Source of the DNA: Duganella margarita
GTDB taxonomy: Bacteria > Pseudomonadota > Gammaproteobacteria > Burkholderiales > Burkholderiaceae_D
Reading direction: 5' to 3'
Length of the DNA: 64,000 nt
Assembly: GCF_009857535.1 (NCBI RefSeq)
Contig: NZ_WWCS01000007.1
Coordinates: 124,001 to 188,000, forward strand
The first letter of the stretch is position 1. Every line of letters begins with the position of its first letter. Below are positions 26,201 through 36,176 of the stretch, piece by piece. The notes beneath the pieces were generated by a model. The model saw only the letters and a list, made by a program, of their open reading frames with translations, did no database searches and was not told the DNA's origin. Made by a program: the position numbers and the translations under genes.

Positions 26201-26653
26201 TTAGTCGGTTATAGGGGATAGCTCAGCCTGCCAAATCTCATTGCTCAATCCACCTCCCCATACCCATACCCCGAGTGTTTCAGGATCATCGTTCAGTATA
26301 TTCAGATTTTGATTATCCTGATTAGGCATGTTAGTAAGCTGAAGAGCCGCGTAGCCGGACGGTACGTCCGGGTCTTCTGTTGGAAAGGCCCAGTTCCATA
26401 TTGCGGCGTTGGCGGTCGCTCCCAATGTCACAGGGCCATTAAAGCTCGGCGCACAGATAGCGGTGTCTGTAGCCTTGTTTATTAACAAGAAACCACCTTT
26501 GTAGGTGGGGCTAATCCACGCTATCGGCGTCCAAAGTTGTGAATCGCCCGAATTGTTTGGTGCTGCAGTTACCGTTGCCGATTCTGATATAGCCGTCAGA
26601 AAGAGAGCACTCCCGTTTGATTCAAGTTGAGAAGAAATTTTGAAATACATCAT
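26201..26653 (-). CDS. Small ricin-B-like beta-trefoil protein
   Basis: A 150-residue protein with three spaced Trp motifs, SQLWTP (about residue 40), AAIWNW (about 85) and NEIWQAE (about 138). That is the internal threefold pattern of ricin-B/QxW lectins. It is rich in Asn, Ser and Thr and has no signal peptide. AAAGGAACC before the ATG at 26653 supports the start; the longer reading to 26728 is less likely. A carbohydrate-binding role is inferred. It is isolated, in an AT-rich stretch. Confidence 0.55.
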   Translation of the reverse strand: MMYFKISSQLESNGSALFLTAISESATVTAAPNNSGDSQLWTPIAWISPTYKGGFLLINKATDTAICAPSFNGPVTLGATANAAIWNWAFPTEDPDVPSGYAALQLTNMPNQDNQNLNILNDDPETLGVWVWGGGLSNEIWQAELSPITD

Positions 26654-26728
26654 AGTGGTTCCTTTGATTAAAGGTGAGAAATAGAGTTGTCCAAAAATAA
26701 TAAAGATCCGCAGGGATCTGATTCGCAA

Positions 26729-27667
26729 AAATAAATTCTAGATAATAAATTCCTGCGTACACGTGTTAATATTGATTAATCACACATTGTCAATGATAAC
26801 AAACTGCTATTTTCCGCCCAGATTAAGCGTGATTGACTCATAGTTAGCACGTTCTGCCTCCTTTACTGGGCATTTTAATGAGAATCAGGGCGCGCGACAC
26901 TCGTTTGTCGATCGTATTCGTTGCGGATGAATCGTTGATGACGAATCAGCGACAAATATACGGTCAATTTGGCAAATTTTTATATTAAATTTATTATGTT
27001 GTTAAATGTGTCAATGTGACAATTGGAGAGATCCCTGCCTTGAAATGGGCGCAAGCTCAAGGGTTTTGCAGGACTAGTTCTACAAGACACTGATTGTCTT
27101 GAATTTCTCGGCGTTGTCGGATGAAGTGGGTTGCCATCAATGGCGGCTGGCTTCTGCGTCAAGTTGTTCCCATTTTTGTTGGGTTTTCGCTGGCTTTGCG
27201 CGGACGGGGGTGTGTGGTCCTGCGGCGCTAGTGCCGGTTCGCTGGCGTTTGCGCGCTGTGCGGCCGGACGGTCGCACAGCGCGCCTGTCGGGCCAGACAT
27301 GTCTTGGTAGGCGTCCGATTGATCGACCCCATCTTTACCAACGGCCCCAAGGCAGACACCAAATGCAATCGCGCGGTCAACGACTCGGCAAGACACCTCA
27401 GCAGTGCATTACAATCGGACCAAACATCGAAGTAGCTCACGGTCGAGGAATGAAGTCGCGGAAATGACGAGCGTATCGCCGCTTGATGCTGTTGCACTTT
27501 GCACGCGCATCTGCCTGCCACGAAGCCGATTGGGGGAAGAGCGTGCATTGCTTGGCGTACCGCAACGCGCGCGTTGATGTTGTCAGGTAATTTGCTTTTC
27601 GAGTGATCGATGTTCGTTCATTCTCAATTCGCACTTTAGCCGGCTGCAGATGCGCGGTGGAGGCGGT
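26729..27667. other. Non-coding stretch before the serine recombinase
   Basis: About 940 bases. The first 300 are AT-rich (about 26740-27010) and may include the promoter of the lectin-like gene. The rest is GC-rich with open frames that do not look like proteins. I see no RNA gene and no IS ends. Attachment sequences of the following recombinase could lie here. Confidence 0.4.
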
Positions 27668-29215
27668 ATGGAGACAGTCGCGGTGCCAAGCGATGCGCCG
27701 TCCAAGTGGTCGGCTGCAGCCTACGTGCGCATGTCGACGGCGGCGCAGGACTGTTCAATCCAGTACCAGCTGGATGCGATAGGCCGCTACGCCTATGAGC
27801 GAGGCTTGGCGGTGGTGCGCACGTTTGTTGATGCAGGGCGGAGCGGATTGAGGCTGGAGAACCGCCCGGGACTGCTGTCGCTGTTGGACGAGGTGACCGG
27901 CGCGCACTGCGGATTTTCGGTGGTGCTGGTCTACGACGTGAGTCGTTGGGGGCGGTTCCAGGATGTTGACGAAAGCGCCTACTACGAGCACTTGTGCCGT
28001 CGCAGCGGCGTTTCCGTGCTCTATTGCGCCGAGGCATTCGTCGCCGATGGAACGCCGATGAATGCGCTATTGAAAGGCATCAAGCGCATCATGGCGGCGG
28101 AATACAGCCGCGAGCTGGGCGCCAAGGTGTTGGCGGCACAGTCCCGTTTTGCCAGCATGGGCTATAAGCAGGGCGGCAAGCCGGGATATGGCCTGCGCCG
28201 GGTATCCGTGAAGGCGGATGGCGCCACGCGCACGCCGCTGCTTGCGGGAGAGCGCAAGTCCGCTTTGACCGACCGCGTCGCATTGGTTCCCGGGCCGGCA
28301 GAGGAAGTGGCGATGGTGCGCCGGATTTACCAGCTGTACGTCGCGCAGGACTTGAGCGACCGGCGTATCGCCGCGTTGTTGCGCAAAGAAGGCGCACCGC
28401 GCCTGCCCGGCGTGCCCTGGAGCGCCACCGCCGTACGCCGCATTTTGGTCAACCCGCGTTACTGCGGCGATCTGCTGTACAACCGGACCACGCGCCGCAT
28501 GGGTAAAGCCATTGCTCGCAATCACGCAGCCGAGTGGATCTGCTGTCACGACGCACTGCCGGCCATCATTGATCATTCCTTGTTTGATCGGGCACAGGAG
28601 ATCAGGCAGCGTCGCGACAGCGGATCGCAGCGCGAAGCGGTGCTGCAACAGTTGCGCGCGCTTTATCAGCGTCACGGCACTGTCAGCATCGCGCTCTGCC
28701 GTCACGATCCTTCCCTGCCGGGGGGCAACACCATCAAGGCGCTGTTCGGCGGATACCTGCGCGCCTACGCCGCCGCTGGACTGCCGCCGCTGGGCACGGC
28801 GAGCGGCAGTCTGCATGCCCGTACCAGCCGCTTGCTGGTGACAGACCTGCTTGCTGACGTGCGGCACTACACAGTGCTGGCCGGCGGCACCGCTGACGCC
28901 ACTGCGTGGCATAACACCGTTTTGCTCAACGACAGTGTGCGGGTGAAGGTCGCGGTGGCGGCCTGTCGCCAGGACGCCGCTGGACGGCGCCGCTGGCGGA
29001 TACCTTTGTGCCTGGCGATGCCGGCTGATTTTATGCTGTGTGGATTGATGGATTGCGACAACAGGGGGATCGGGCGCTATGTGCTGCTCGCGCTAAATGA
29101 GTTTGCACAGGATGCAATGTTCATCACGGAGCGGAGCATGGCGCGGGTGGCGAATGCATGCCACGATAATTTGGCGCAGATGTTCGGCTTGTCTGGAGAC
29201 GCGTCCGCCGCATGA
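27668..29215 (+). CDS. Large serine recombinase
   Basis: A 515-residue site-specific recombinase. The N-terminal resolvase domain has AAYVRMSTAAQDCSIQYQ, with the catalytic Ser after the YxRxS pattern, and continues with RSGLRLENRPGL and VLVYDVSRWGRF. The recombinase domain follows (GYGLRRV, VRRIYQLYVAQDLSDRRIAALL, and WSATAVRRILVNPRYCG), then a C-terminal extension. Such enzymes integrate or excise mobile DNA. The ATG at 27668 has GGAGG upstream. Its own att sites are not identified. It could be a second integrase of a smaller island nested in the large element. Confidence 0.9.
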   Translation: METVAVPSDAPSKWSAAAYVRMSTAAQDCSIQYQLDAIGRYAYERGLAVVRTFVDAGRSGLRLENRPGLLSLLDEVTGAHCGFSVVLVYDVSRWGRFQDVDESAYYEHLCRRSGVSVLYCAEAFVADGTPMNALLKGIKRIMAAEYSRELGAKVLAAQSRFASMGYKQGGKPGYGLRRVSVKADGATRTPLLAGERKSALTDRVALVPGPAEEVAMVRRIYQLYVAQDLSDRRIAALLRKEGAPRLPGVPWSATAVRRILVNPRYCGDLLYNRTTRRMGKAIARNHAAEWICCHDALPAIIDHSLFDRAQEIRQRRDSGSQREAVLQQLRALYQRHGTVSIALCRHDPSLPGGNTIKALFGGYLRAYAAAGLPPLGTASGSLHARTSRLLVTDLLADVRHYTVLAGGTADATAWHNTVLLNDSVRVKVAVAACRQDAAGRRRWRIPLCLAMPADFMLCGLMDCDNRGIGRYVLLALNEFAQDAMFITERSMARVANACHDNLAQMFGLSGDASAA

Positions 29216-29957
29216 TGTCCGGCTTGCACGCTGGCGATGATTGCCCTGCGAATGACGAAGACTTGTCGCTGCTGTCCACGCCAGGGTGCGTGGCGCAATG
29301 CCGGTGACCGACGCGTTGTCGGCGACGGGTGAACTTACGTCGATCTGGCGTGGTAAGTGGTACGGGTCATGCGACGTGGCTGCTGGTGGACGTCGTCAAT
29401 CATTCGCATCGTTGCGATGCGTGTCGGTTATCCGAACGCTTCGCAGATAATGGCGGGGACGCGGATGGATGCGCGACGCTTCCGATGTGGTGTGCCGCGT
29501 AATGGCAACACTGAAAAAAGCGGCCGATGGCCAGCGGCGTGCAACGCGTTTGGTCATCGGCCGCAAGCCCGGCGCGGTGGGGGGGAAGGGCCAGCGCCCA
29601 GCCGGTACTACAAGGGGGACCAGGAGACACAAACGAGCCGGCGGCCGCTGACAGAGTCATCGTAAGCTGTTGACGGAAAGCCGGTTTGCGCGGCGTCAGC
29701 GGCAGTGCGTTTTGGCCGCGGTAATTGTACTCAGCTAGCCGTGGGCACCACTGAGCGTTACCACAGGGACTGCTCGGCTAATTGCTGGCTGGCCGTGCTC
29801 ACCATCGCGAGGAACCGCGTGATCATTTGCGCATTTTGCGGTGCGGCGAGGTGCTATCCTTTTCCATGGCTGAGGCTTGCGCTATAAGGCGTGGCGAGAG
29901 GTCGTCGACGGCGCGCTGCCGTCGGCTTTTCCTTCACTGACCACACGGAGAACATCG
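29216..29957. other. Non-coding stretch upstream of the amidohydrolase
   Basis: Roughly 740 bases with only short frames that lack protein character. The promoter of the amidohydrolase gene should be in the last 150 bases. CGGAG seven bases before its ATG is the only clear signal. Confidence 0.4.
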
Positions 29958-31549
29958 ATGATTGTTTTCAACGCAGAGACCATGCGGGTTGGCGCGGCGT
30001 CGCTGCGAAGCGATGCAGTTTACAAAACCGTGTTGCGCGGGGATGTGGTGAGCATGGATCCGGCGGTGGGGATGCTGCGGCGCGGCAAGGTCTGCATTGC
30101 CGGCAACACGATCGCCCACGTGCTAACGGCCGATGCAGCAGTGCCGCCCGAATTTGACGGTGTCGTGCCGGTTGATGCGGCCGGCACCATCTTTCCCGGC
30201 CTGGTGGACCTGCACAACCATCTGACCTACAACTTCGTGCCGCTGTGGTTCGTGCCGCGCCGGTATACGAACCGCAACCAGTGGCGCAACGAGCAACCAG
30301 CTTACGCGCATGATATCGCGTTGCCGGCCTCCATCCTGGCGAAGAACCCCGACAAGGATTACTCGCGGGCCATCGTCCGGTATGCCGAATGCCGTAGCCT
30401 GTTGGGCGGCGTCATGACGGGCCAGGGCATCTCCGCCTCGACGCGGGATGGCTTTCGCACCTATTTCGAAGGGTTGGTGCGCAACGTCGAACATCCCGCC
30501 GACGCGGATTGGGCGGCGTGCGGTGGCCAGACGCTGGACTACCTGCCGGCGCAGATCGCGACCGAGCTGGTGCCGGCCCTGGCGCGCGGCAAGCCGTTCT
30601 TCTATCACCTCAGCGAGGGAACGGACGCGGATGCCCGCGCGCGGTTCCAAGATCTGCAATTGGCGGACGGCAGCTGGGCCATTAAGCCGTCGCTGATCTG
30701 CATTCATTGTGTCGGTCTGCAGCCGGCCGACTTCGACCAGCTGGCGGCGGCCGCCGGCATGGTGTGGTCGCCCACCAGCAATTTCCTGCTATACGGCGAG
30801 ACCGCCCGGATCGCGGAGGCCAAGCGGCGCGGGATCCCCATCGCGCTGGGCGTCGACTGGGCGCCAAGCGGCTGCAAGAATATGCTGGGCGAGTTGAAGG
30901 TCGCGCGATCCGTCAGCCGCGCGCTGGGCGATCTCTTTTCGCCCGAAGAACTGGTCAGCATGGTCATCGTCAATCCGGCTCGCATGATTGGCTGGGAGCG
31001 GCACATCGGACGGATCAAGCCTGGCCTGCGCGCCGACATGCTGGTTATCGAGGGGGGCGCATTGAGGACCCGTACGCGGCGCTGATTGACGCGCGCGACG
31101 ACGCCATCCGCGCGGTGCTGATCGACGGCCGGCTTCGCTTAGGTGAGGCGGGCGGGTTCGCCGTGGGCACACCCGAAACCAGTGAACTGTTCATGGTCGG
31201 AAGGAAGCAGTATTTCCTGGATTTGACCGAGCCCGGCAACGACGCAATGGGCGGCATGTCGCTGGCGACGGCGATCGCCAAGCTGGATTATGGCTTGCGA
31301 CATTTGCCGGAACTCGCGGCGGTGCCGGCGCCGACGGCGCTGGGTGTGCTCGCCACGCGCGATGACTGGACGCTGGACCTGGAGTTCGACGATGCCGTGC
31401 CGGACGGCCGTTCCTTGCTGGCGTTGACGCCACCCGAACGCGTGGATCCGATGCAGCTCGATCCGATCACCGCAGTTGACGATCCATCGTTCAGTGCGCG
31501 GCTGAAGGCCAATCCCAATCTGCCGGCGTTTCTCAAGGAAGCGCTGTAA
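29958..31549 (+). pseudogene. Amidohydrolase-family enzyme split by a frameshift
   Basis: Reads as one enzyme of about 530 residues if a single base is restored. The first frame (29958-31085) carries the metal motif HxH in LVDLHNHL, a strand with FFYHLSEGTD (metal His), LICIHCVG, and the late metal Asp in ALGVDWAPSGCKN, a TIM-barrel cyclic amidohydrolase arrangement. After IKPGLRADMLVIEGG the frame breaks at a run of six G (about 31053). The next frame continues RIEDPYAALIDARDDAIRAV and runs to 31549. One extra G would fuse the two. This may be a true inactivation or a homopolymer sequencing error. The substrate is unknown. Confidence 0.75.
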
Positions 31550-31901
31550 CAAGCTGCTCGCCGGTGCGTGATGGGCGGGTGTCGATGGCTACCTCTGCCC
31601 GCGGCCCGCCGGCCGTACTGATCGGGCGAGCTCAAGGTATCGGTGCGCGGCGTGAACTGCGAGCGGACGGCGGACAAAGGTCGCTTGTTGCGGCTATGCG
31701 GCAGCTGTTTCGTCAGACCGTTTGGAAGACTGCTGTGGCGGCGACAACAGGCCGAACGATCAGCCGCGACGCGGCAAGAGTTGATTGTCTGGTCGACGAA
31801 ACAGGAAGCGTTATCTGCATGCACTAGCCACCTTGCCTTGACTCGTTTCAGCTAAGCCGTGCGACGGCGCGACGGTCCGAGGCGGATGACTTGCGATCAG
31901 C
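31550..31901. other. Region without supported gene
   Basis: About 350 bases between two convergent genes. No terminator hairpin is obvious and no gene is supported. Confidence 0.4.
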
Positions 31902-32696
31902 TCAAGCATCCCGGCGACCAATGCCTTGCGCCCTCAGTGCGGTCAGTTCCCCGCGCAGGCTGGCTGCCTCCTCGCGTGCAAGCGCGAGCACCGGACCACA
32001 GGCCAAGTGGGCGTCGGATACCTGCTGCAGCGCTGCGGCTTGCGCTGCTTTCAAGTCGTGCAGTTCGCGCGTGTGCACCTGGCGCATCTCGTCGATGTAT
32101 CGGTTGGCGCTGGTCAGCGCCGTGAGCAACTCACCGTGTTCGCGCCGCAGAACCTCCGCATGCCGTTCAAGTTCCGTGATCCGGGACCGTGCATGCTCGG
32201 CCGCGGCGCGCAGCAGAGTGTCTTCTTGAGACAGCGCGTCGGCGCGTTGCTCGCTCGCCTTCATGTCCGCAATTGCCTGTGCGCATTCCGCTTGAGCGCG
32301 TCCAACCAGTGTTTTCTGGTCCTCGAGTTCCTGCGCCTGCGTTTCGAAGGCGCTGGCGACCTGCTGGTTCAATGCTTCCAGTTCGGAGCGCTCGGCTTGC
32401 CAGGCCGCTTGCGCCGCTTGCAGGGTCTCGTTGGCCAGCGCCGTCGCCGCCTGCCACAGCGCTTGCAGGGCGTCGTCGCTGGCCTGTTGCAGCGGTGCGG
32501 GAACATCAACGGCGATCGTCGCCACCTGCGCTGTCTGCGCCTTGCGCCATTCGCGCATTCCCACGCAGGCGTCGTTCATATTGACCTTGGCGACTTCCCG
32601 CACCGCGCCGACGGTAGGAAAGCTGTCCCCGGCGCCGTTCGATTGGTGCAGCCGATCGGCGGCGGCGAAAATCCGGTCGCGTATGCGGACGTCCAT
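31902..32696 (-). CDS. KfrA-like coiled-coil DNA-binding protein
   Basis: A 264-residue protein with the KfrA_N type start: a helix-turn-helix around DRLHQSNGAGDSFPTVGAVRE and NDACVGMREWRKAQ (residues 15-60), followed by about 180 residues of Ala/Glu/Gln-rich coiled coil. KfrA proteins of plasmids and ICEs bind their own promoter and take part in segregation or nucleoid-like organisation. It precedes the imu cassette on the same strand but is separated by 280 bases from dnaE2, so it is probably an independent unit. Confidence 0.8.
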   Translation of the reverse strand: MDVRIRDRIFAAADRLHQSNGAGDSFPTVGAVREVAKVNMNDACVGMREWRKAQTAQVATIAVDVPAPLQQASDDALQALWQAATALANETLQAAQAAWQAERSELEALNQQVASAFETQAQELEDQKTLVGRAQAECAQAIADMKASEQRADALSQEDTLLRAAAEHARSRITELERHAEVLRREHGELLTALTSANRYIDEMRQVHTRELHDLKAAQAAALQQVSDAHLACGPVLALAREEAASLRGELTALRAQGIGRRDA

Positions 32697-32978
32697 TGCG
32701 TTCTCCTGCGTCAGTCAGGTATCGAAGATAACGTGTCGGTTAGCCGCCGGTTTGCGCTACGTCTAAGAGACGTTGGTTACTGCCGATTACCGCGCCCTGT
32801 TCGGTAGTGATCGCTAATGGATAACAATAAGAGGAATGACGAAGTGATGGTAATAACGAGTAGTAATAATAAATAAGAATAAGGCGGAGCAGTTGTGGGC
32901 GTGCGAACGGCGGCTCAGGTGCCTGGTCGCACTGCTGCACGAAGCTGCGCGCTGCCCCGGTGCATGTCGATACCGAAC

Positions 32979-35900
32979 TTACTGAAAATCGCGGCTGCGG
33001 GTATCGAGTTCGCCGAGCAGGTGGCTCAGGTCGACCAGGCGCTTGGCCACCAGGTGGCGCACGTTGTTCGCTTCCTGCCACTGGCCGTAAACGCCCAGCA
33101 GCCGTGCTCCCATCACTTCGCGGCGTTGTTGTTCGACCAGACTGGGCCAGACGATGACGTTGACGTTGCCGGTCTCGTCCTCCATGGTGAGGAACACTAC
33201 GCCCTTGGCGGTGCCGGGGCGCTGGCGCACGGTGACCAGGCCGCAGCCGCGCGCCAGTTGGCCGTCGCCGTAGTGCTGTAGCACCTCGGCCGGCATGAAG
33301 CGCAGTGCGCGCAGGCGTTCGCGCAGGAAGCTCAGTGGGTGGCGGCCGAGGGTCAGGCCGAGGTGGCGGTAGTCGGCCACCAGGTCTTCCGCCTCGGACG
33401 GCGCCGGCAGCCGGAGCGGCTCTTCGGCGATGTGGGCCTCGCGCAGCAGGCCCTTGTCCGGCGTGCTGCCGGCGGCGTTCCACAGCGCTTCGCGGCGGTT
33501 GCCGCCGAGCGGCGCCAGCGCGTTGGCGCTGGCCAGCAGCTTCAGCTGGGCGGCGTCGAGGCCGGCGCGCACGCCGAGGTCGTGCAGGTCGCGGAACGGC
33601 TGGACGGCGCGCGCCTCTTCGATGCGCCAGGCCGCGTCCTGCTGCATGCCGCGGATGTTGTTGAAGCCGAGGCGCACGGCGTGCTGCGGCCGGCCGGACG
33701 GCTCCAGCGCGGCTTCCCAGCCGCTGACGGTGACGTCGACGGGGCGCACCTCGACGCCATGGCGCACGGCGTCCTGCACCAGCTGGGAGGGGCTGTAGAA
33801 GCCCATCGGCTGGCTGTTGAGCAGGGCTGTGAGGAAGGCCGCCGGCTCGTGACATTTCATCCAGCTCGAGGCGTAGGCCAGCAGCGCGAAGCTGGCGGCG
33901 TGCGATTCCGGAAAGCCATAGTCGCTGAAGCCGCGGATCTGGGCGACGATGGCGGCGGCGAACGCGCTGGTGTAGCCGCGTTCGGCCATGCCGGCCATCA
34001 GCTTGTCCTCGAACTGTTCCAGCCCGCCCTTGCGCTTCCAGGCGGCCATCGCGCGGCGCAGCTGGTCGGCCTCGCCGGCCGTGAAGCCGGCCGCCACCAT
34101 GGCGATCTGCATCACCTGCTCCTGAAAGATCGGAATGCCCAGCGTGCGCTCCAGCACGCCCTGGATCGCCGCGCTGGGATAAGTGACCGGGTCGGTGCCG
34201 TTGCGGCGCCGCAGATAGGGGTGGATCATGCCGCCCTGAATCGGGCCGGGACGGATGATGGCGACCTCGATCACCAGGTCGTAGAAGGTGCGCGGGCGCA
34301 GCCGCGGCAGCATCGACATCTGGCCGCGGCTCTCGATCTGGAACACGCCGACGGTGTCGGCGCGGCAGATCATGTCGTAGGTGGCCGGGTCCTCGTGCGG
34401 GATGTCGTGCAGCTCGACGCGTTCGCCGCGCAGGCCGGACAGCAGCTCCAGCGTGCGGCGCATCGCGCTGAGCATGCCCAATGCCAGGATGTCGATCTTC
34501 AGCAGGCCGACCGCGTCCAGGTCGTCCTTGTCCCACTGCACCACGGTGCGGTCGGCCATGCGGGCGTTTTCCACCGGTACCAGGCGCGACAGCTTGCTGT
34601 GGGCGATGACGAAGCCGCCGGGGTGCTGCGACATGTGGCGCGGGAAGCGCATCATGTGCTCGGCCAGGTAGGCCCATTTGTGGGCAATGTCGGAGGCCGG
34701 GTCGAGGCCGCAGCTAACCATGCGCTCGGCCAGCTCGGTGCGCCCGCCCCAGCTGTGGCCGGCCTTGGCGACCTTGTCGACGATGGCCAGGTCGACGCCG
34801 AGCGCGGTGCCGACGTCGCGCAGCACGCTCTTCGGGTGGTAGCTGATGACCACCGCCGTCAGTGCCGCGCGGTCGCGGCCGTATTTGCCGTAGATGTACT
34901 GGATGACTTCCTCGCGCCGCTGATGCTCAAAGTCGACGTCGATGTCGGGCGGTTCGTTGCGCTCCTTGGAGATGAAGCGCTCGAACACCAGCGTGCCGCG
35001 CGCCGGGTCGACTGCGGTGACGCCGAGGCAGTAGCAGACGGCGCTGTTGGCGGCGGAGCCGCGGCCCTGGCACAAAATGTGATTGGCGCGCGCGTAGCGG
35101 ACGATGTCGTAGACGGTCAGGAAATAGCTTTCGTACTGCAGGTCGGCGATCAGTTGCAGCTCGCGCTCCAGCAGGTCCTGCACGGCGGCCGGGATGCCGT
35201 GCGGATAGCGCCAGTGCGCGCCGAGATAGGCCTCGGCGCGCAGGTAGCCGGCCGGCGTCTTGCCGGGCGGCACGATCTCGACCGGGTAGTCGTAGCGCAG
35301 CTCGTCGAGCGAGAAGGTGCACAGCTTGGCCACCCTCACACTTTCGGCCAGCATGTCGCGCGTGTACAGGTTGCCCAGGCGCAGGCGCGAGCGCAGGTGC
35401 TGCTCGGCGTTGGCGGCCAGGCGGTAGCCGCAGCGCGCCACCGGCACGCCGTGGCGGATCGCCGTCATGGTGTCCTGCAGCGGCTTGGCCGAGCGCACGT
35501 GCATGACGACGTCGCCGGTGGCCACCACGGGCAGCGCGAACTGGGCGGCGACGGCGCACACGGTGGCTTTGTGTTCCTCGTCGCGCGAGCGGAAGTGCAG
35601 CGCCAGCGCGATGCGCGCGCGGCCGGGGGCGTTCTGTAGCAGCCAGGCGGCGTGCCGTTCCAGCACGGCGGGCGCCTCGCCGTAGCGCGGCAGCAGCACC
35701 AGCTGGCAGTCGGGCAGGCCGCGCAGCGCGGCCAGTTCGGGCGGCGGCGCGGCGATGTCGCGCGGCCGGACCAGGTAGCTGCCTTTCTCGGCGCGCCGCC
35801 GCCCGACGGTGATCAGCTCGCACAGGTTGCCGTAGCCGTTGCGGTTCATCGCCAGCACCAGCAGCCGGAATGGCGGGCTGCCGTCCTCCGGCGTTACCGT

Positions 35901-36161
35901 CATCTGGCTGCCGATCAGCAGCTTCAGGCCGAGTTCCTTGGCGGCGCAGTGGGCCTTGACGATGCCGGCTACGGTGCACTCGTCGGCGATGGCCAGCGCG
36001 CGGTAGCCGAGCTGGGCGGCGCGCGCGACCAGCTGCTCGGGCGCCGAGGCGCCGTGCAGGAATGTGTAGTGGCTGACGCACTGCAGTTCGGCGTAGTCGG
36101 GCAGCGCGGGTGTGGCGGATTGAGGGGGCGGCAAAGCGGCGCCGTCGGGCAGGGTGTGCAT
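32979..36161 (-). CDS. dnaE2: Error-prone DNA polymerase DnaE2 (ImuC)
   Basis: A 1060-residue C-family polymerase alpha subunit used in SOS-induced translesion synthesis. The N-terminal PHP domain begins ELQCVSHYTFLHGASAPEQL, and IADECTVAGIVKAH follows. The polymerase palm has the DIDVDFEHQRREEV motif with catalytic Asp residues and GRGSAANSAVCYCLG before it. The C-terminal part has the OB-fold (GVVFLTMEDETGNVNVIVW) and the short tail typical of DnaE2 instead of the longer replicative DnaE1 tail. It is 15 bases after imuB, in one operon imuA-imuB-dnaE2. Confidence 0.96.
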   Translation of the reverse strand: MHTLPDGAALPPPQSATPALPDYAELQCVSHYTFLHGASAPEQLVARAAQLGYRALAIADECTVAGIVKAHCAAKELGLKLLIGSQMTVTPEDGSPPFRLLVLAMNRNGYGNLCELITVGRRRAEKGSYLVRPRDIAAPPPELAALRGLPDCQLVLLPRYGEAPAVLERHAAWLLQNAPGRARIALALHFRSRDEEHKATVCAVAAQFALPVVATGDVVMHVRSAKPLQDTMTAIRHGVPVARCGYRLAANAEQHLRSRLRLGNLYTRDMLAESVRVAKLCTFSLDELRYDYPVEIVPPGKTPAGYLRAEAYLGAHWRYPHGIPAAVQDLLERELQLIADLQYESYFLTVYDIVRYARANHILCQGRGSAANSAVCYCLGVTAVDPARGTLVFERFISKERNEPPDIDVDFEHQRREEVIQYIYGKYGRDRAALTAVVISYHPKSVLRDVGTALGVDLAIVDKVAKAGHSWGGRTELAERMVSCGLDPASDIAHKWAYLAEHMMRFPRHMSQHPGGFVIAHSKLSRLVPVENARMADRTVVQWDKDDLDAVGLLKIDILALGMLSAMRRTLELLSGLRGERVELHDIPHEDPATYDMICRADTVGVFQIESRGQMSMLPRLRPRTFYDLVIEVAIIRPGPIQGGMIHPYLRRRNGTDPVTYPSAAIQGVLERTLGIPIFQEQVMQIAMVAAGFTAGEADQLRRAMAAWKRKGGLEQFEDKLMAGMAERGYTSAFAAAIVAQIRGFSDYGFPESHAASFALLAYASSWMKCHEPAAFLTALLNSQPMGFYSPSQLVQDAVRHGVEVRPVDVTVSGWEAALEPSGRPQHAVRLGFNNIRGMQQDAAWRIEEARAVQPFRDLHDLGVRAGLDAAQLKLLASANALAPLGGNRREALWNAAGSTPDKGLLREAHIAEEPLRLPAPSEAEDLVADYRHLGLTLGRHPLSFLRERLRALRFMPAEVLQHYGDGQLARGCGLVTVRQRPGTAKGVVFLTMEDETGNVNVIVWPSLVEQQRREVMGARLLGVYGQWQEANNVRHLVAKRLVDLSHLLGELDTRSRDFQ

Positions 36162-36176
36162 GGCGGAGGCTCCGTG

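Noticed and set aside
27099..27467. Plus-strand reading of 122 residues upstream of the serine recombinase
   Set aside because: Composition is erratic, there is no ribosome site, and no family pattern; overlapping frames are equally long.
33339..35639. Long open frame of 766 codons opposite dnaE2
   Set aside because: Antisense shadow of a GC-rich gene. The composition is rich in Gln, His, Gly, Ala and Val without any family pattern, while the minus strand has a clear DnaE2.
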